The notes beneath the pieces are model-generated. The model made no database searches. It saw nothing but the letters and a program-made list of their open reading frames with translations, and was not told where the DNA came from. The translations under genes were made by a program, and so were the position numbers. Shown in pieces: positions 26,391-38,300 of a stretch of 64,000 bases of DNA. The DNA comes from Protonemura montana (lineage: Eukaryota > Arthropoda > Insecta > Plecoptera > Nemouridae), in assembly GCA_947568835.1 (NCBI GenBank), contig OX387607.1:6076001-6140000 (forward strand), given 5' to 3'. The number at the start of each line of letters is the position of its first letter. Positions within the stretch are counted from its first letter, which is position 1.

Positions 26391-29300
26391 AGCAGAACCC
26401 GATGCCTAACGGCACCTTAAGATTTTGAGGGATTGTGCATTTTGGTTTTAATGTAAAGCCTCTAATGGGACCACAACCAAAAGTACCCCTATTTATTTTA
26501 TTTGAAATTTGCCGCTTATTTCACTTGGGGTCACTGCATTGTGGAAACTCTGTGAATTCCAAAGTGACCACGATGACAATTTCGAAAACAAACGACGTTG
26601 GCTGTCAAAAGATTTCCGTGAAATATTTCTTAGAGAGTGAAACTTGTGAAATACCTTTTACATCTCCACCAGATATGGCTAAAAACCTGTTAAATGAACT
26701 GATAAGCACTTAAAATTGACAAAATGTAAGTTTTTTCGGTAATTAAGTTGTTTGACATTGTTTGAGAACTGTCAAAACCTTCCCTTGCCAGCCAGTTTTA
26801 AATAAAATTCATAACGAAAATCCCATCAAATCACCGTATAAATGTCGCGTTGGGTCGTGCTCTGAAGTCATGTAAGATTTAAAATTATTCCCAGCAATGT
26901 TTGACTGGTTTCTAAAAAGTATTTGATGTTCTAATCCTTTTTGACGTTTGAATATCCTGAATGCACTGCCGCAAAGATAAGTTTAAGAATTCGTTCACCC
27001 TGCAGTGGTCAAAAAACCAAACAAATGAATGCATCTGTCAAACTTTTTGCAAAATTATTTCTATTTCACTTAAAACGAACGTAAATAACAGCGTTTGGGC
27101 TCAATTTCTTCAATAACTTTCATAGGCATGCATGAAGAGTATTACCAAACTGCTGCAGGTCATTTAAAGGCAAGTTTTGAATGAAATAAAAATCGAACTG
27201 TGAGACATGGCTCCAATTTTCCTAGGCAGGAAATTTCAAACACAATTATCAATATTTCACCAAAAAAACGCTTTCAAATCACCCTCAAAGTGTCACAATA
27301 GGATAGAGATTTTAATTTTGAACAATTATAACCCAATTGCACACGTTTTTAACCAAATTTCGCAATTTAAATCAACATGTACAGAAAAATGTTACCCCAG
27401 CTGGTAGCCAGCCAGAGACAAACTAAAAAGTTGAACATCGCAGATTTAAGCAGAACCCGATGCCTAACGGCACCTTAAGATTTTGAGGGATTGTGCATTT
27501 TGGTTTTAATGTAAAGCCTCTAATGGGACCACAACCAAAAGTACCCCCATTTATTTTATTTGAAATTTGCCGCTTATTTCACTTGGGGTCACTGCATTGT
27601 GGAAACTCTGTGAATTCCAAAGTGACCACGATGACAATTTCGAAAACAAACGAAGTTGGCTGTCAAAAGATTTCCGTGTATGATTTCTTGAAATATTTCT
27701 TAGAGAGTGAAACTTGTGAAATACCTTTTAGAATCTGGGCTTACCAATCTTGCTAGCCAAGACACCAACAATATATCAGTTTTGTCATTTATTTCCCTTC
27801 AGTTTTAGAGATATTGAAAAGAATTTGACATTGACGTTGACATTGACATTGACGTTTGAATATCCTGAATGCACTGCCGCAAAGATAAGTTTAAGAATTC
27901 GTTCACCCTGCAGTGGTCAAAAAACCAAACAAATGAATGCATCTGTCAAACTTTTTGCAAAATTATTTCTATTTCACTTAAAGCGAACGTAAATAACAGC
28001 GTTTGTGCTCAATTTCTTCAATAAATTTCATAGGCATGCATGAAGAGTATTACCGAGCTGCTGCGGGTGAGTAATAGGCAAGTTTTGAATCAAATAAAAA
28101 TCGAACTGTGAGACATGGCTCCAATTTTCCTAGGCAGGAAATTTCAAACACAATTATCAATATTTCACCAAAAAAACGCTTTCAAATCACCCTCAAAGTG
28201 TCACAATAGGATAGAGATTTTAATTTTGAACAATTATAACCCAATTGCACACGTTTTTAACCAAATTTCGCAATTTAAATCAACATGTACAGAAAAATGT
28301 TACCCCAGCTGGTCAGCTGGTCAGCTGGTCAGATACAAACTAAAAAGTTGAACATCGCCATTTTAAAGCTTTTATATAAGGTTAACTAGCAGAACCCGAT
28401 GCCTAACGGCACCTTAAGATTTTGAGGGATTGTGCATTTTGGTTTTAATGTAAAGCCTCTAATGGGACCACAACCAAAAGTACCCCCATTTATTTTATTT
28501 GAAATTTGCCGCTTATTTCACTTGGGGTCACTGCATTGTGGAAATGCAAAAATGCTGTCAAAAGATTTCCGTGAAATATTTCCTAGAGAGTGAATCTTGT
28601 GAAATACCTTTTACATCTCCACCAGATCTGACTAAAAACCTGTTAAATGAACGGATAGGCACCTAACATGGACAAAATGTAAGTTTCTTTGGTAATTAAG
28701 TTGTTTGACATTGTTTGAGAACTGTCAAAACCTTTCCTTGCCAGCCAGTTTTAAATAAAATTCATTATGAAAATCCCATCAAATCAGCGTAGAAATGTCG
28801 CGTTGGGTTGTGCTCTGAAGTCATGTAATATTCAAAATTATATCCAGCAATGTTTGACCGATTTCTTAAAGTATTTGACGTTCTAATCCCGTTTGACGTT
28901 TAAATATCCTGAATGCACTGCCGCAAAGATAAGTTTAAGAATTCGTTCACCCTGCAGTGGTCAAAAAACCAAACAAATGAATGCATCTGTCAAACTTTTT
29001 GCAAAATTATTTCTATTTCACTTAAAACGAACGTAAATAACAGCGTTTGTGCTCAATTTCTTCAATAACTTTCATAGGCATGCATAAACAGTATTACCAA
29101 ACTGCTGCGGGTGAGTAAAAGGCAAGTTTTGAATGAAATAAAAATCGAACTGTGAGACATGGCTCCAATTTTCCTAGGCAGGAAATTTCAAACACAATTA
29201 TCAATATTTCACCAAAAAAACGCTTTCAAATCACCCTCAAAGTGTCACAATAGGATAGAGATTTTAATTTTGAACAATTATAACCCAATTGCACACGTTT

Positions 29301-29990
29301 TTAACCAAATTTCGCAATTTAAATCAACATGTACAGAAAAATGTTACCCCAGCTGGTCAGCTGGTCAGCTGGTCAGATACAAACTAAAAAGTTGAACATC
29401 GCAATTTAAGGCTTTTATATAAGGTTAATTTGACATTGACGTTGACATTGACATTGACGTTTGAATATCCTGAATGCACTGCCGCAAAGATAAGTTTAAG
29501 AATTCGTTCACCCTGCAGTGGTCAAAAAACCAAACAAATGAATGCATCTGTCAAACTTTTTGCAAAATTATTTCTATTTCACTTAAAGCGAACGTAAATA
29601 ACAGCGTTTGTGCTCAATTTCTTCAATAAATTTCATAGGCATGCATGAAGAGTATTACCGAGCTGCTGCGGGTGAGTAATAGGCAAGTTTTGAATCAAAT
29701 AAAAATCGAACTGTGAGACATGGCTCCAATTTTCCTAGGCAGGAAATTTCAAACACAATTATCAATATTTCACCAAAAAAACGCTTTCAAATCACCCTCA
29801 AAGTGTCACAATAGGATAGAGATTTTAATTTTGAACAATTATAACCCAATTGCACACGTTTTTAACCAAATTTCGCAATTTAAATCAACATGTACAGAAA
29901 AATGTTACCCCAGCTGGTCAGCTGGTCAGCTGGTCAGATACAAACTAAAAAGTTGAACATCGCCATTTTAAAGCTTTTATATAAGGTTAA
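26391..29990 (+). repeat. Tandem array of ~1-kb repeat units (three long plus one 5'-truncated)
   Basis: Units begin with AGCAGAACCCGATGCCTAAC at 26391, 27449 and 28388; a fourth starts inside the unit near 29428 at TTTGACATTGACGTTGACAT and ends near 29990. Unit lengths are about 1058, 939, 1040 and 560. Units 2-4 end in GCTTTTATATAAGGTTAA. Over long stretches the copies are identical. They differ by indels, such as about 50 bases missing from unit 3 near 28545, and by the number of GCTGGTCA words near the end (three in units 2-4, a variant in unit 1). Small open frames recur in every copy, but because the DNA itself is identical this does not show protein selection. It is an unclassified tandem repeat or a tandemly inserted non-autonomous element. 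Confidence 0.85.
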
Positions 29991-31762
29991 TGTCGTCATG
30001 AAAAATGTTTCTTCAAATTTCAACAACAATGTGTACGTACTTTGTAAATTCCGAAAAGTTATTTTATAAAACATGAAATTAGTCTGTGTATTTTTGATTG
30101 TTTCAAAAATATTTGACAGTTTTTTCTAAGAAAAAAAACGCGGTAGATGTAAGTTCAGAACAAGCATATGTTTGTTCTCAGCAAACTTGGTTCAATTCAG
30201 AGCAGGAGTTTGGCCGCTGGAGCGACAATCAACATAGCAACATAGAAATGTTCTTTTTCTGGGGAATGTGAAACCGAAAATTTCGTTTCTTTCGCTACGC
30301 TCATCAATTACGTTTCCCCGCACATGCGTACTTTGAATGAGGCTAACGAGAAACAACGTAATCAATCGACTTCGTTTAAACGTCATCGTTCGTTTAGTGA
30401 CGTCACAATCATTGGTTTTAAGACGCATTCATTAATATTGAACCGGTTTGTAAAATTTTATTAAAATTTCCTAGAAGAAACGCTGCGAAACTAGATAGAA
30501 CTGCATCAACTAACTGTTATACCAAAATGAAAACAATCTGAGCGTGTGACGTACCTGAGCGAGGACTCGGCGAGAAAAACGAAGCCAGAAAACAACAATG
30601 ACGCACTTCGAGGTGTTTAAGTGCGTACAATTTTGACAGATTTAGGGCCTTTACATTGGTCGACGAAGGATTATTATCTTGGACTAGATGTGCCCCCGAT
30701 GCGATCGCAGCTGGCGTGAGTGTATGTGTATTGTGGATTTCATTATTCTTTTCTAGTCTTGCGATCAAGCCGAGAAGACAGAATCACGAATTAGTTTGTG
30801 ACAGCTATGCAGTTTGATGGCGCGATTTACAAAGTTTTAGTTACCGCACCAAGTAAGATAGTTTTGCCGTTTGAAGTCAGCAAAAAATGAAAAATAAATG
30901 AGCAAACTATTAACTTTTGAACAGAAAAAAAAACGATCGAATCTTGTTTCATCAAAAGTGTGGCCTTGATTTGATTAAGTCGGGATATAAAACAACGCCT
31001 TTTCAAAAATTATCCAAGGTATTAACGATTTGAGAAAGGAAAGAAAGAACAAAAAGAAAGCTAGTTGGAAAAAAAGGCGAAAAAATGGATTGGGCGTAAT
31101 CTAGCACCATGTCTGGATTGTAAAATTTTCTATCCGTTTGCATAAATTAAAATGATATATAAAAAATGTACGATTCGAGATTTCATACCTTCAGATTTTC
31201 CCAGTAAATCCGCAACATTTCTAGGTCGTAGCTAAAACGTGCTGTGCTCGCTACGATGCGTTTTACTAAATAATATATATATCACATTTGAACGTGTTTT
31301 AATTGGCGATTCGGTCTCGACGGGATACGTTATTCAATGAACCAACGAATGGTGCGAGCAAGCATTACCACACGACCTTGTCCTTGGCGTGATGTTACCG
31401 TAATCGAACGAGCAAAATATCGTTAGCGAATGAAATCGTTTGAAAAAAAAAACGGTAAAAAACGAACAGATCGCGAGCTCATTTTAAATAGTCGAAAAAA
31501 AAAACGTCTTTGGCCATTTTTATTTTTGCCATAGGGCGTACCGTCCTCCATAAAGATACGTTTGAGTTTCGATCGTTAAAGCTATTTCAGTGGAAGATAA
31601 ACGCCATTCGGTCATAAAAGATGGCAAACAGAGTCGGTCTGTACAAATATCTCTAACAAATGGAACCAATCATGTGAATATAATTGTCATCGTTTTATAT
31701 CCTCCCGTAGGGGATGGCATGGTAGGATTCAGGCATGGCTCATGACGCATTTTTTACCCGAA
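29991..31762. other. Intergenic, no gene recognised
   Basis: AT-rich with several A-runs. Minus-strand open frames at 30192-30428 and 30517-30768 have no recognisable domain or splice context. Confidence 0.35.
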
Positions 31763-32170
31763 CCGTTTGGCGTGTTGGAAACACCGGTTCTCGTATGATC
31801 ACCGAAGTTAAGCAGCACTGCGCTGGGTCTGGTATTGGATGGGTGACCATCAGACACATGACCAGTTATGTTCTGGTGAGAGGTTGGAGGGATGAGAGTT
31901 AGAACAGCAACTTCACTTGCCTTGCTTATTAACCTCTCGACAGGATAGGTTTGTGGAGGAATCCTGATGATCGCGTTTTACCGTCCTTCGGAAGGGACTT
32001 CAAGCCGGTGCTCTTTGACAGGAGTAGGCTATGTGTCGGCACCGGGTTTCCCTTCCTCCCTCTAAGCTAAATTAGGTTGATCGTCATCCTCATAATCATC
32101 CGCTCATTCACCGACGCAATTAGACCAGTGTCACATGGCTAGGTGTCAAAGCAGTGCGTCGTTAAATACC
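31763..32170 (+). mobile_element. 5S-SINE family copy 2, with 5S rRNA-like head
   Basis: The head at about 31763-31852 is derived from 5S rRNA: ACACCGGTTCTCGT, GATCACCGAAGTTAAGCA, CGCTGGGTC and TTGGATGGGTGACCATC occur in 5S order and spacing, so the 5S internal Pol III control regions (A box and C box) are retained. The first ~17 nt of 5S are lacking. The body follows (GAGAGTTAGAACAGCAAC, CTTGCTTATTAACCTCTCGA, GGCACCGGGTTTCCC) and then the tail CAGTGCGTCGTTAAATACC. Copies at 7789, 45970 and 56841 share these parts. This fits the SINE3 class (5S-derived SINEs). Confidence 0.85.
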
Positions 32171-33479
32171 AGTAATCAAGCAATCATGGTACACCGTAGG
32201 ATTTTGCGATTGATATTTTTCCGTGTGCTTAGGAAGAGTGAATTGAAAGAGCTAGGAGACTCATTGAAGTCGACCTTCCCGATGACCTTCTTTACTCATC
32301 TCGAATCACGGACATTGGGGCATTGACGCATTGTATTGTGCGGTAGAAACGAAGGTGTGACTTGCGAAGTGCAAAACACTTTACCTGTCGAAGGTGAGGA
32401 AGAAGACGTTTCAGTTTTTTCAAAGTAATATTTTCTTCTATATATATTACAGAGATTAGTCGTATTAATTGTCTTGCTTAAATTGTGAATTTTTGCTATG
32501 GGCCCCGATATTTTATTATTATGAACATTAAACACAGCTAAACTGTTTCAAAATTTTGTAATTTCTAAAAATCTCCAAAATATAATCCAAATATCTTAAA
32601 TTATCTTCACATTGGAATAAGATGATACTAAAAAAAGGATAATACTGATCAAATAAAAACTCTCGTGTAACCTTTTTCGAGCTGATTTATCTGTTTACAG
32701 CCATTAAAATCATAAAAAAATTCTACCTAATACCCATAGTTAGGGAAACACTATTTTAAAACATAATATTTAAATTTTGAAGTCACACTTGAGAAACACT
32801 TTTAGAGAGGTCTTTCGGTATGATAATATTGTCATTTAGAATCATTCTTGCCACTAATATGATGGTGATCTCTGACTCAACGACAGAATTTTCTTCAAGA
32901 CAATGAAAAGAAACCTCAATGTTGACTGCTGCATTACCATCGGAATGCAAAAACTCTTGCCACGCGTGGAACGTGTCGGATTATTTACATCACGGCAAAG
33001 GGTTTCTAGAAAATATCAGAAAAGCACGACCTGAGAGAGATCGTTGTTAAGGTATGTCGCTCTCGGCACTCTCGGATCAAACCTAGCAGGAAAATTCCAT
33101 CTTGGCGAGAGACGTTGAATTTTCTACGAGGAAAACACACAGAGTCATTATTTTCTTGTCAGTGTTAATAAGTTAGTTCAACCGAGATCCTTTTATGATT
33201 AAAACTGTCATTTGAATCTAAATTCTGATGCCGACATCGCTGAATCATCTAAAAGGACAGAAAGATTAATTCAAAGAGTGACAGTAAAAATGTTTGTTTC
33301 AAAAATATCCCCAAACCTTGAGCGAACAAAAAAAAAAACCTGTAAAAAGTAAAAAAAAAATGACAGCGATCGCTCCAGCTTCTAATGTGTAATTACAAAG
33401 ACTTCAATCACTTCAAGCGGAGCGTAATTAAACCGCTGATTTTTATTTAATACAACACGTGGTAAACACGCGCGGCTAA
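32171..33479. other. Intergenic, no gene recognised
   Basis: AT-rich sequence upstream of the candidate promoter of the acetyltransferase gene. No open frame with a known motif was seen. Confidence 0.35.
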
Positions 33480-33484
33480 AGCCG

Positions 33485-33695
33485 TGGACCAATGGGCAAG
33501 AATACATCCCGACTACGTCTGGTTCGATTGGTTAGACCACGTGATTAAGATGATCGCCGGGCAGGTATAAGAATGGCACGTTCACCTTAATGCCGCATTA
33601 CGCTGAGAGTTTGACTCGAATAGAATCTCCGAACGTAGTGGAAGAAGCGAACGACAGTGCTCGTTGATTTTTGTGCCAGAAGTGTAGTGAATCAG
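33485..33695 (+). promoter_or_regulatory. Candidate promoter and non-coding first exon of the acetyltransferase gene
   Basis: The stretch holds GACCAATGGG (CCAAT), GATTGGTTA (inverted CCAAT), an E-box CACGTG near 33538 and TATAAG at 33566-33571. A transcription start about 30 bases downstream, near 33597, would give a leader of about 100 bases ending at 33695 in ATCAG followed by a GTGAGAGT donor. The first coding exon at 35317 has a possible acceptor (AAACTGCAG) about 10 bases before its ATG. The link between the two is inference from order and spacing only. Confidence 0.4.
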
Positions 33696-35316
33696 GTGAG
33701 AGTAATTGCATACAAAATAGCACATGCGTGTCGGCAAGGTTGTCATTTTGTTATTTTCTTTGGCCAGAGTAGTGAGATAAGATTGATTGGTTGCGTTTGA
33801 GATTAGGCTGCATAGTTGTTTTGTCATCCATTGTGTTAATAATGGGTGGAGTCGCTTAACTGAAATGTATTATGCATTTTTAAACGAATCAAAAAGTGGT
33901 TTACTATGAAGCTAAAATTTGGCGGTTTCTCACGAGTATGGCGTGACTTTACTGGCAACAAAAAACGAGAAAAGATTGACACTTGTATGGCTAAAAGGTA
34001 CAGAGAAAAAATGTCCAGATTTTGATATGAATACCTGTAACTCATGTCTAGCAGAATTCGAGATACTACTTGAAACTACTTTCAAAATTTCCTATCAGAA
34101 AACTGATCGACCTATCGGCCATGCGCGGTGCTTTAAGTCCTAAACAATCTGTTTTAAAAACCCATAAACGCTTTCAAACGTGATTGAAACACACAAGGAA
34201 AGACCTACCTCAACAATCCATTATACTGTACTCATGGATACTGATTTATTTATCTGCTAAATAATCAAAACCTTCTCTTGTCTTTTAAACATATTTAAAC
34301 AATTATAAAAATCTCTGCTCCCATTCTTTACATTTACAACAATCACAACACTTCCCATTATATCCATCTGCTAGTCGTGCTTAAGTCGAACTGTCAACGG
34401 TTTTCTATATCCGCGTGCGCCAAGGGTAGGTCGTGGTCGATGCGAGAACTACTGATACGCTCCAGTCAGTCAAGGTCTTGCGGGTTCGGGAACTGCAAGG
34501 TCTAGGCCATACCAACCCAACTCACATGAGTCGGATTTTTACTAGCTTCGTTTATTATTCAATACTTTCTCGCGGCAGCCGGTCCGCGATATATAATAAT
34601 ATGCTGAATTCAGGGTCAGGATTTGAAAAAAGATACGTGTATAAGGAAATGATCACGATTATTGGGATTTAAATGAGAGTGGACGCTTCGATCTGCCGTC
34701 AGTTCTGTGCAAGACATCGTGATAGCAAGGTATTGCCTATCTATCTTCATGTTACTCATCATATCGTTTGTATTAGCAGTTGGTTAGCACAATTTAACGA
34801 ACAGAGCGTAGTGACAGTCACGTGACAGGCTTGTGTTGATCTACGTTGGTGTGAAAATCGGCTGGCATTTTTTTTTGTGTAGAAAATTAGTTGAAGATCT
34901 GAATAGCCAAGTTATAAGTATTGTATTCTTTGTCTCCTGGCTTCTGGGTCTAGTTTTTTGACCGCTAAATGATTCGATAACCTTGAGAGAGTCGCAAAAT
35001 ACATAGGTTTATAACCTGAAACCAATGCCATAATAGTGTATGCTATAATAACGATTAGGTAATTAAAAAAACAATAATTTGACACTAAAACTCGGCACAC
35101 AATTTTTTTCGAAACTAGCAAAAAAAAGTCAAGTCAAGCTTGAGGTTGTGCAAATAAATAGATGATGCTCAGAGCATAAACAAACTGGCAATATTTTGCG
35201 CTAAAAACTATAACCAAGCTGCTAGACAAACGCGTTTGAATGACAAGAGTTTTCCCTTGAATGTTTTCTAGTCTTGAAATAAGTCATCAGTTCTAAGAAA
35301 ACTGCAGCGCGACAAG

Positions 35317-38300
35317 ATGGAGATGAAATTTCAACATGATATCATCAAGGCGCAGGCCTTCCAAGGGTCACAATGGCAGTACACGGTGAGTACTCTTTTT
35401 TGGATAGCCAACCCTCGCCTTGCGGTCATGTACAGGTACGTTTGCAACACTTTAAAACACATTTTGGTACGAAATACATCATTATCTCTGCAGATCATGC
35501 AGCTAGAACATATGATAATTGTTGCTACTTTCGACCAGTGATTTGTGTTAATTGATAGGAAAGTACAATACAAGGTACACTAGTTACAAAAAAATACAGG
35601 CACGTCTTGTTTGCTACGTACGGATCAAATAAATACAGCATACCTTATTGTTGTAACTTGTCATTATGAGGGAAAAAAATTACTCAATTTTCGTCTGGTA
35701 AACTAAAACCCAAAATAATTAGCTTTATTGATAACGCAGGTAAGTGGCATTACGCAAACGTAAACATAAAGATTGATAAGAGTTCTAATTCTAAAAAAAT
35801 AGCTATATACTTTAAAAATGTGTATCAACTCATCAGTAAGAAATCGGTGAGATCAAGTTGTGACAATTGAAACCATAACAAGGCTACGCTGAATTTATCT
35901 ACAAAGTCATCTAATTGATAACAATACTAAGGAGTACTTTTTATCAAACTTGGTTCCGATACCTGGCATTCACAAAAGTAAAATTATCAGTTTGAAAAAT
36001 GATTTCGTTACAGCGGCTTTCAAATGCAGCTTATTTGTATTTATCGAAAAGAAAACTTAGTCGTTCATTCAAACAGGTACTATAAATTGAATTTACTACT
36101 TACAGCCCGTGATAAAAAAAATCAAAGCACTACAAATTATTTTGTTTTCACTAAAACTCATTGGAAAATTGGCTATAGAGGATTTTGGAATGGATTCTTT
36201 TTTTACGAATTAGAGCGCAAAATCCTTCTTCCAGAATCCAGAGAATTAGCCTCCACTAAAAACTAACAACGTCAATACGTCAATCTGATCTTGGTCCCTG
36301 TTGAACATTTCAGCTGTCAGAACTGGAGCCCATAAAAAAGATGGACTCTTACCACATCGTCCCAATAACCCCGAAGGATTCGGACAAGATGCTGGACTTC
36401 CTCAGAAAATTCTTCTTCCGGGACGAGCCACTCAATGTAGCTGTTGAACTGCTCAAGACCGACAAGGATCGATGCTTTGAACTGGAGGAATACTGCGTAG
36501 AGTCCATCTCTGACGGTAAGTCGATGGCGAACGTCCAACTGCATACATCCTAGATGGTAACTTTAAAAGTAAACTGGCAAGACGTGTCTCGGTCTTCCCC
36601 ATCGTTACTGGTGTATTTAAATTCCTGTAAGCTTTCCCGAATCCCGGAAATAGCGAATTGAGATTTGTGAAAATAGCATTGCTTGTGCTATTTGTAAAAC
36701 CGTTCGGTTTGTGATTTTATCCAGATTGATCGCGAAGAGAAGGAAAATGATACCACAGACATGCAGGCCATAAAGAATCCAGTTATGTGTTTCTATAGTT
36801 ACTGCTAATTTGATTTTCTGAATAGAAAATCTGAGTAATTTGCGTCGCTAAGGTTTATAATTGCCTCCAGGTGATCTGTAATCAATATTATTTTGACGTT
36901 TGGACAAGCTCCACGAACGAGTGCAGTAAATTTATACAACAGACCAGTTTTACAATTTCCAGTCTAAAACATAACTGGATGTTCAGATGGAAATGAAAGT
37001 CTCTGGTTGGTCGTGAACATAGAGATGAGTCTTGAGCTTACCGGACATAACTGTCTTGACATCTTCGAAAATAAATAGTTCGAAAAGTTACTACGATGAT
37101 CTTACTTCGATGAAAGTTTTTAGATTGGTAATTTAATCTAAATACTGCATCAAGGGAATTTAGAGGTCTGACATTAAAAAAACGCAGACTCTAGACTGCA
37201 ACGTAAATGCACAGGTAATCTTTGGCCATGAAAACCAAGTGGCGTCGCGCCAGCATGCGTTTTAACGAGTCATATCAATCCAACAAGCAATTTCGCTATC
37301 GTGTCTACGATATTTATAATAAGTATCGCATAATTGAATGTAGAACATAAGAATTGGGAGGTCGCTTTTCTTTGTTGTCATGGAGGGGCTTAACCAGTGC
37401 ATTTAAGGTGAGTCTTTCCCCGGGGCTCGCATTAAATACAAGTGCAGGCGGTCCAATAATTCCCACATGGCGTGTAGGAAGGAGAAACAATCGACCGTAA
37501 ATTCATGAAGTCTGGAATTTCAAGTGGGAATTCAATTACATTTTGATCAAGCTGAGTGCAACGACTAGCTGCGTACGTTCGGTGATTTATACGAAATAAA
37601 TATGGTGTACATATATAAAATTTAAATTCTATGAGACCACTGTTGTCCTGGAAGGAAACTCAAGTGACATTTAAGACACCCCGATTTCGGAAGCCCCAAC
37701 GATGTATTAATCAGAATGGTGAAAAAAATATAAAAACCAAATTTTATCCAATTAGTAGGTAGAAAGATTTAAAATATTCGCCAAGAAATAAATTTAAAAT
37801 CTGAAGGAAAATCATTGCTTGGACTGGAGATGTCAAAACGTTTAAAGCTTTATGAAATATTATACGTTTTAAACCTTTTGTAAGCTGCTTGCAAAAGGGC
37901 AGGATATACACAGGCCTAGACCCTTTAGAGGCTAATAGTGACATTTCTTCCTCCATGTTCACATCATCAACGTGATCAAATGATCAATCATCAAATGGTT
38001 AGGGATATATTAGTTTTTGACCCTGTGCGAACTACAAGCCTTCATTTGTGTTAAGCACCTTTGGGACTCCAGAAACATGGGAAGTCTGCACCATATTACG
38101 TTTCGACTTTCAAGTACTAGAACCCATTGGTTCGTTAACAACCCATTTTTGGCAACCGACCAAATTTTGCTCCTCGTCATACGTCAACTGTGGTCAAGAT
38201 TTAAAACTTACAAATTTGGAAGTAATCATCGAGTATCACCATGATCAAATCTGTCAATTCAAATTGTGTCTGTCTTTTCCAAACAAGCAAGGAACCACAA

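Noticed and set aside
27207-29956. Identical 66-78-codon frames repeated in all four ~1-kb units
   Set aside because: The DNA itself is identical across units, so conservation of the frame is not evidence of protein function; no motif is present and the GCTGGTCA repeats form the C-terminus.
34699-34717. Initiator-like TCAGTT followed by a DPE-like AGACAT near the acetyltransferase gene
   Set aside because: The DPE-like hexamer lies about 12 bases after the initiator, where function requires about +28 to +33.
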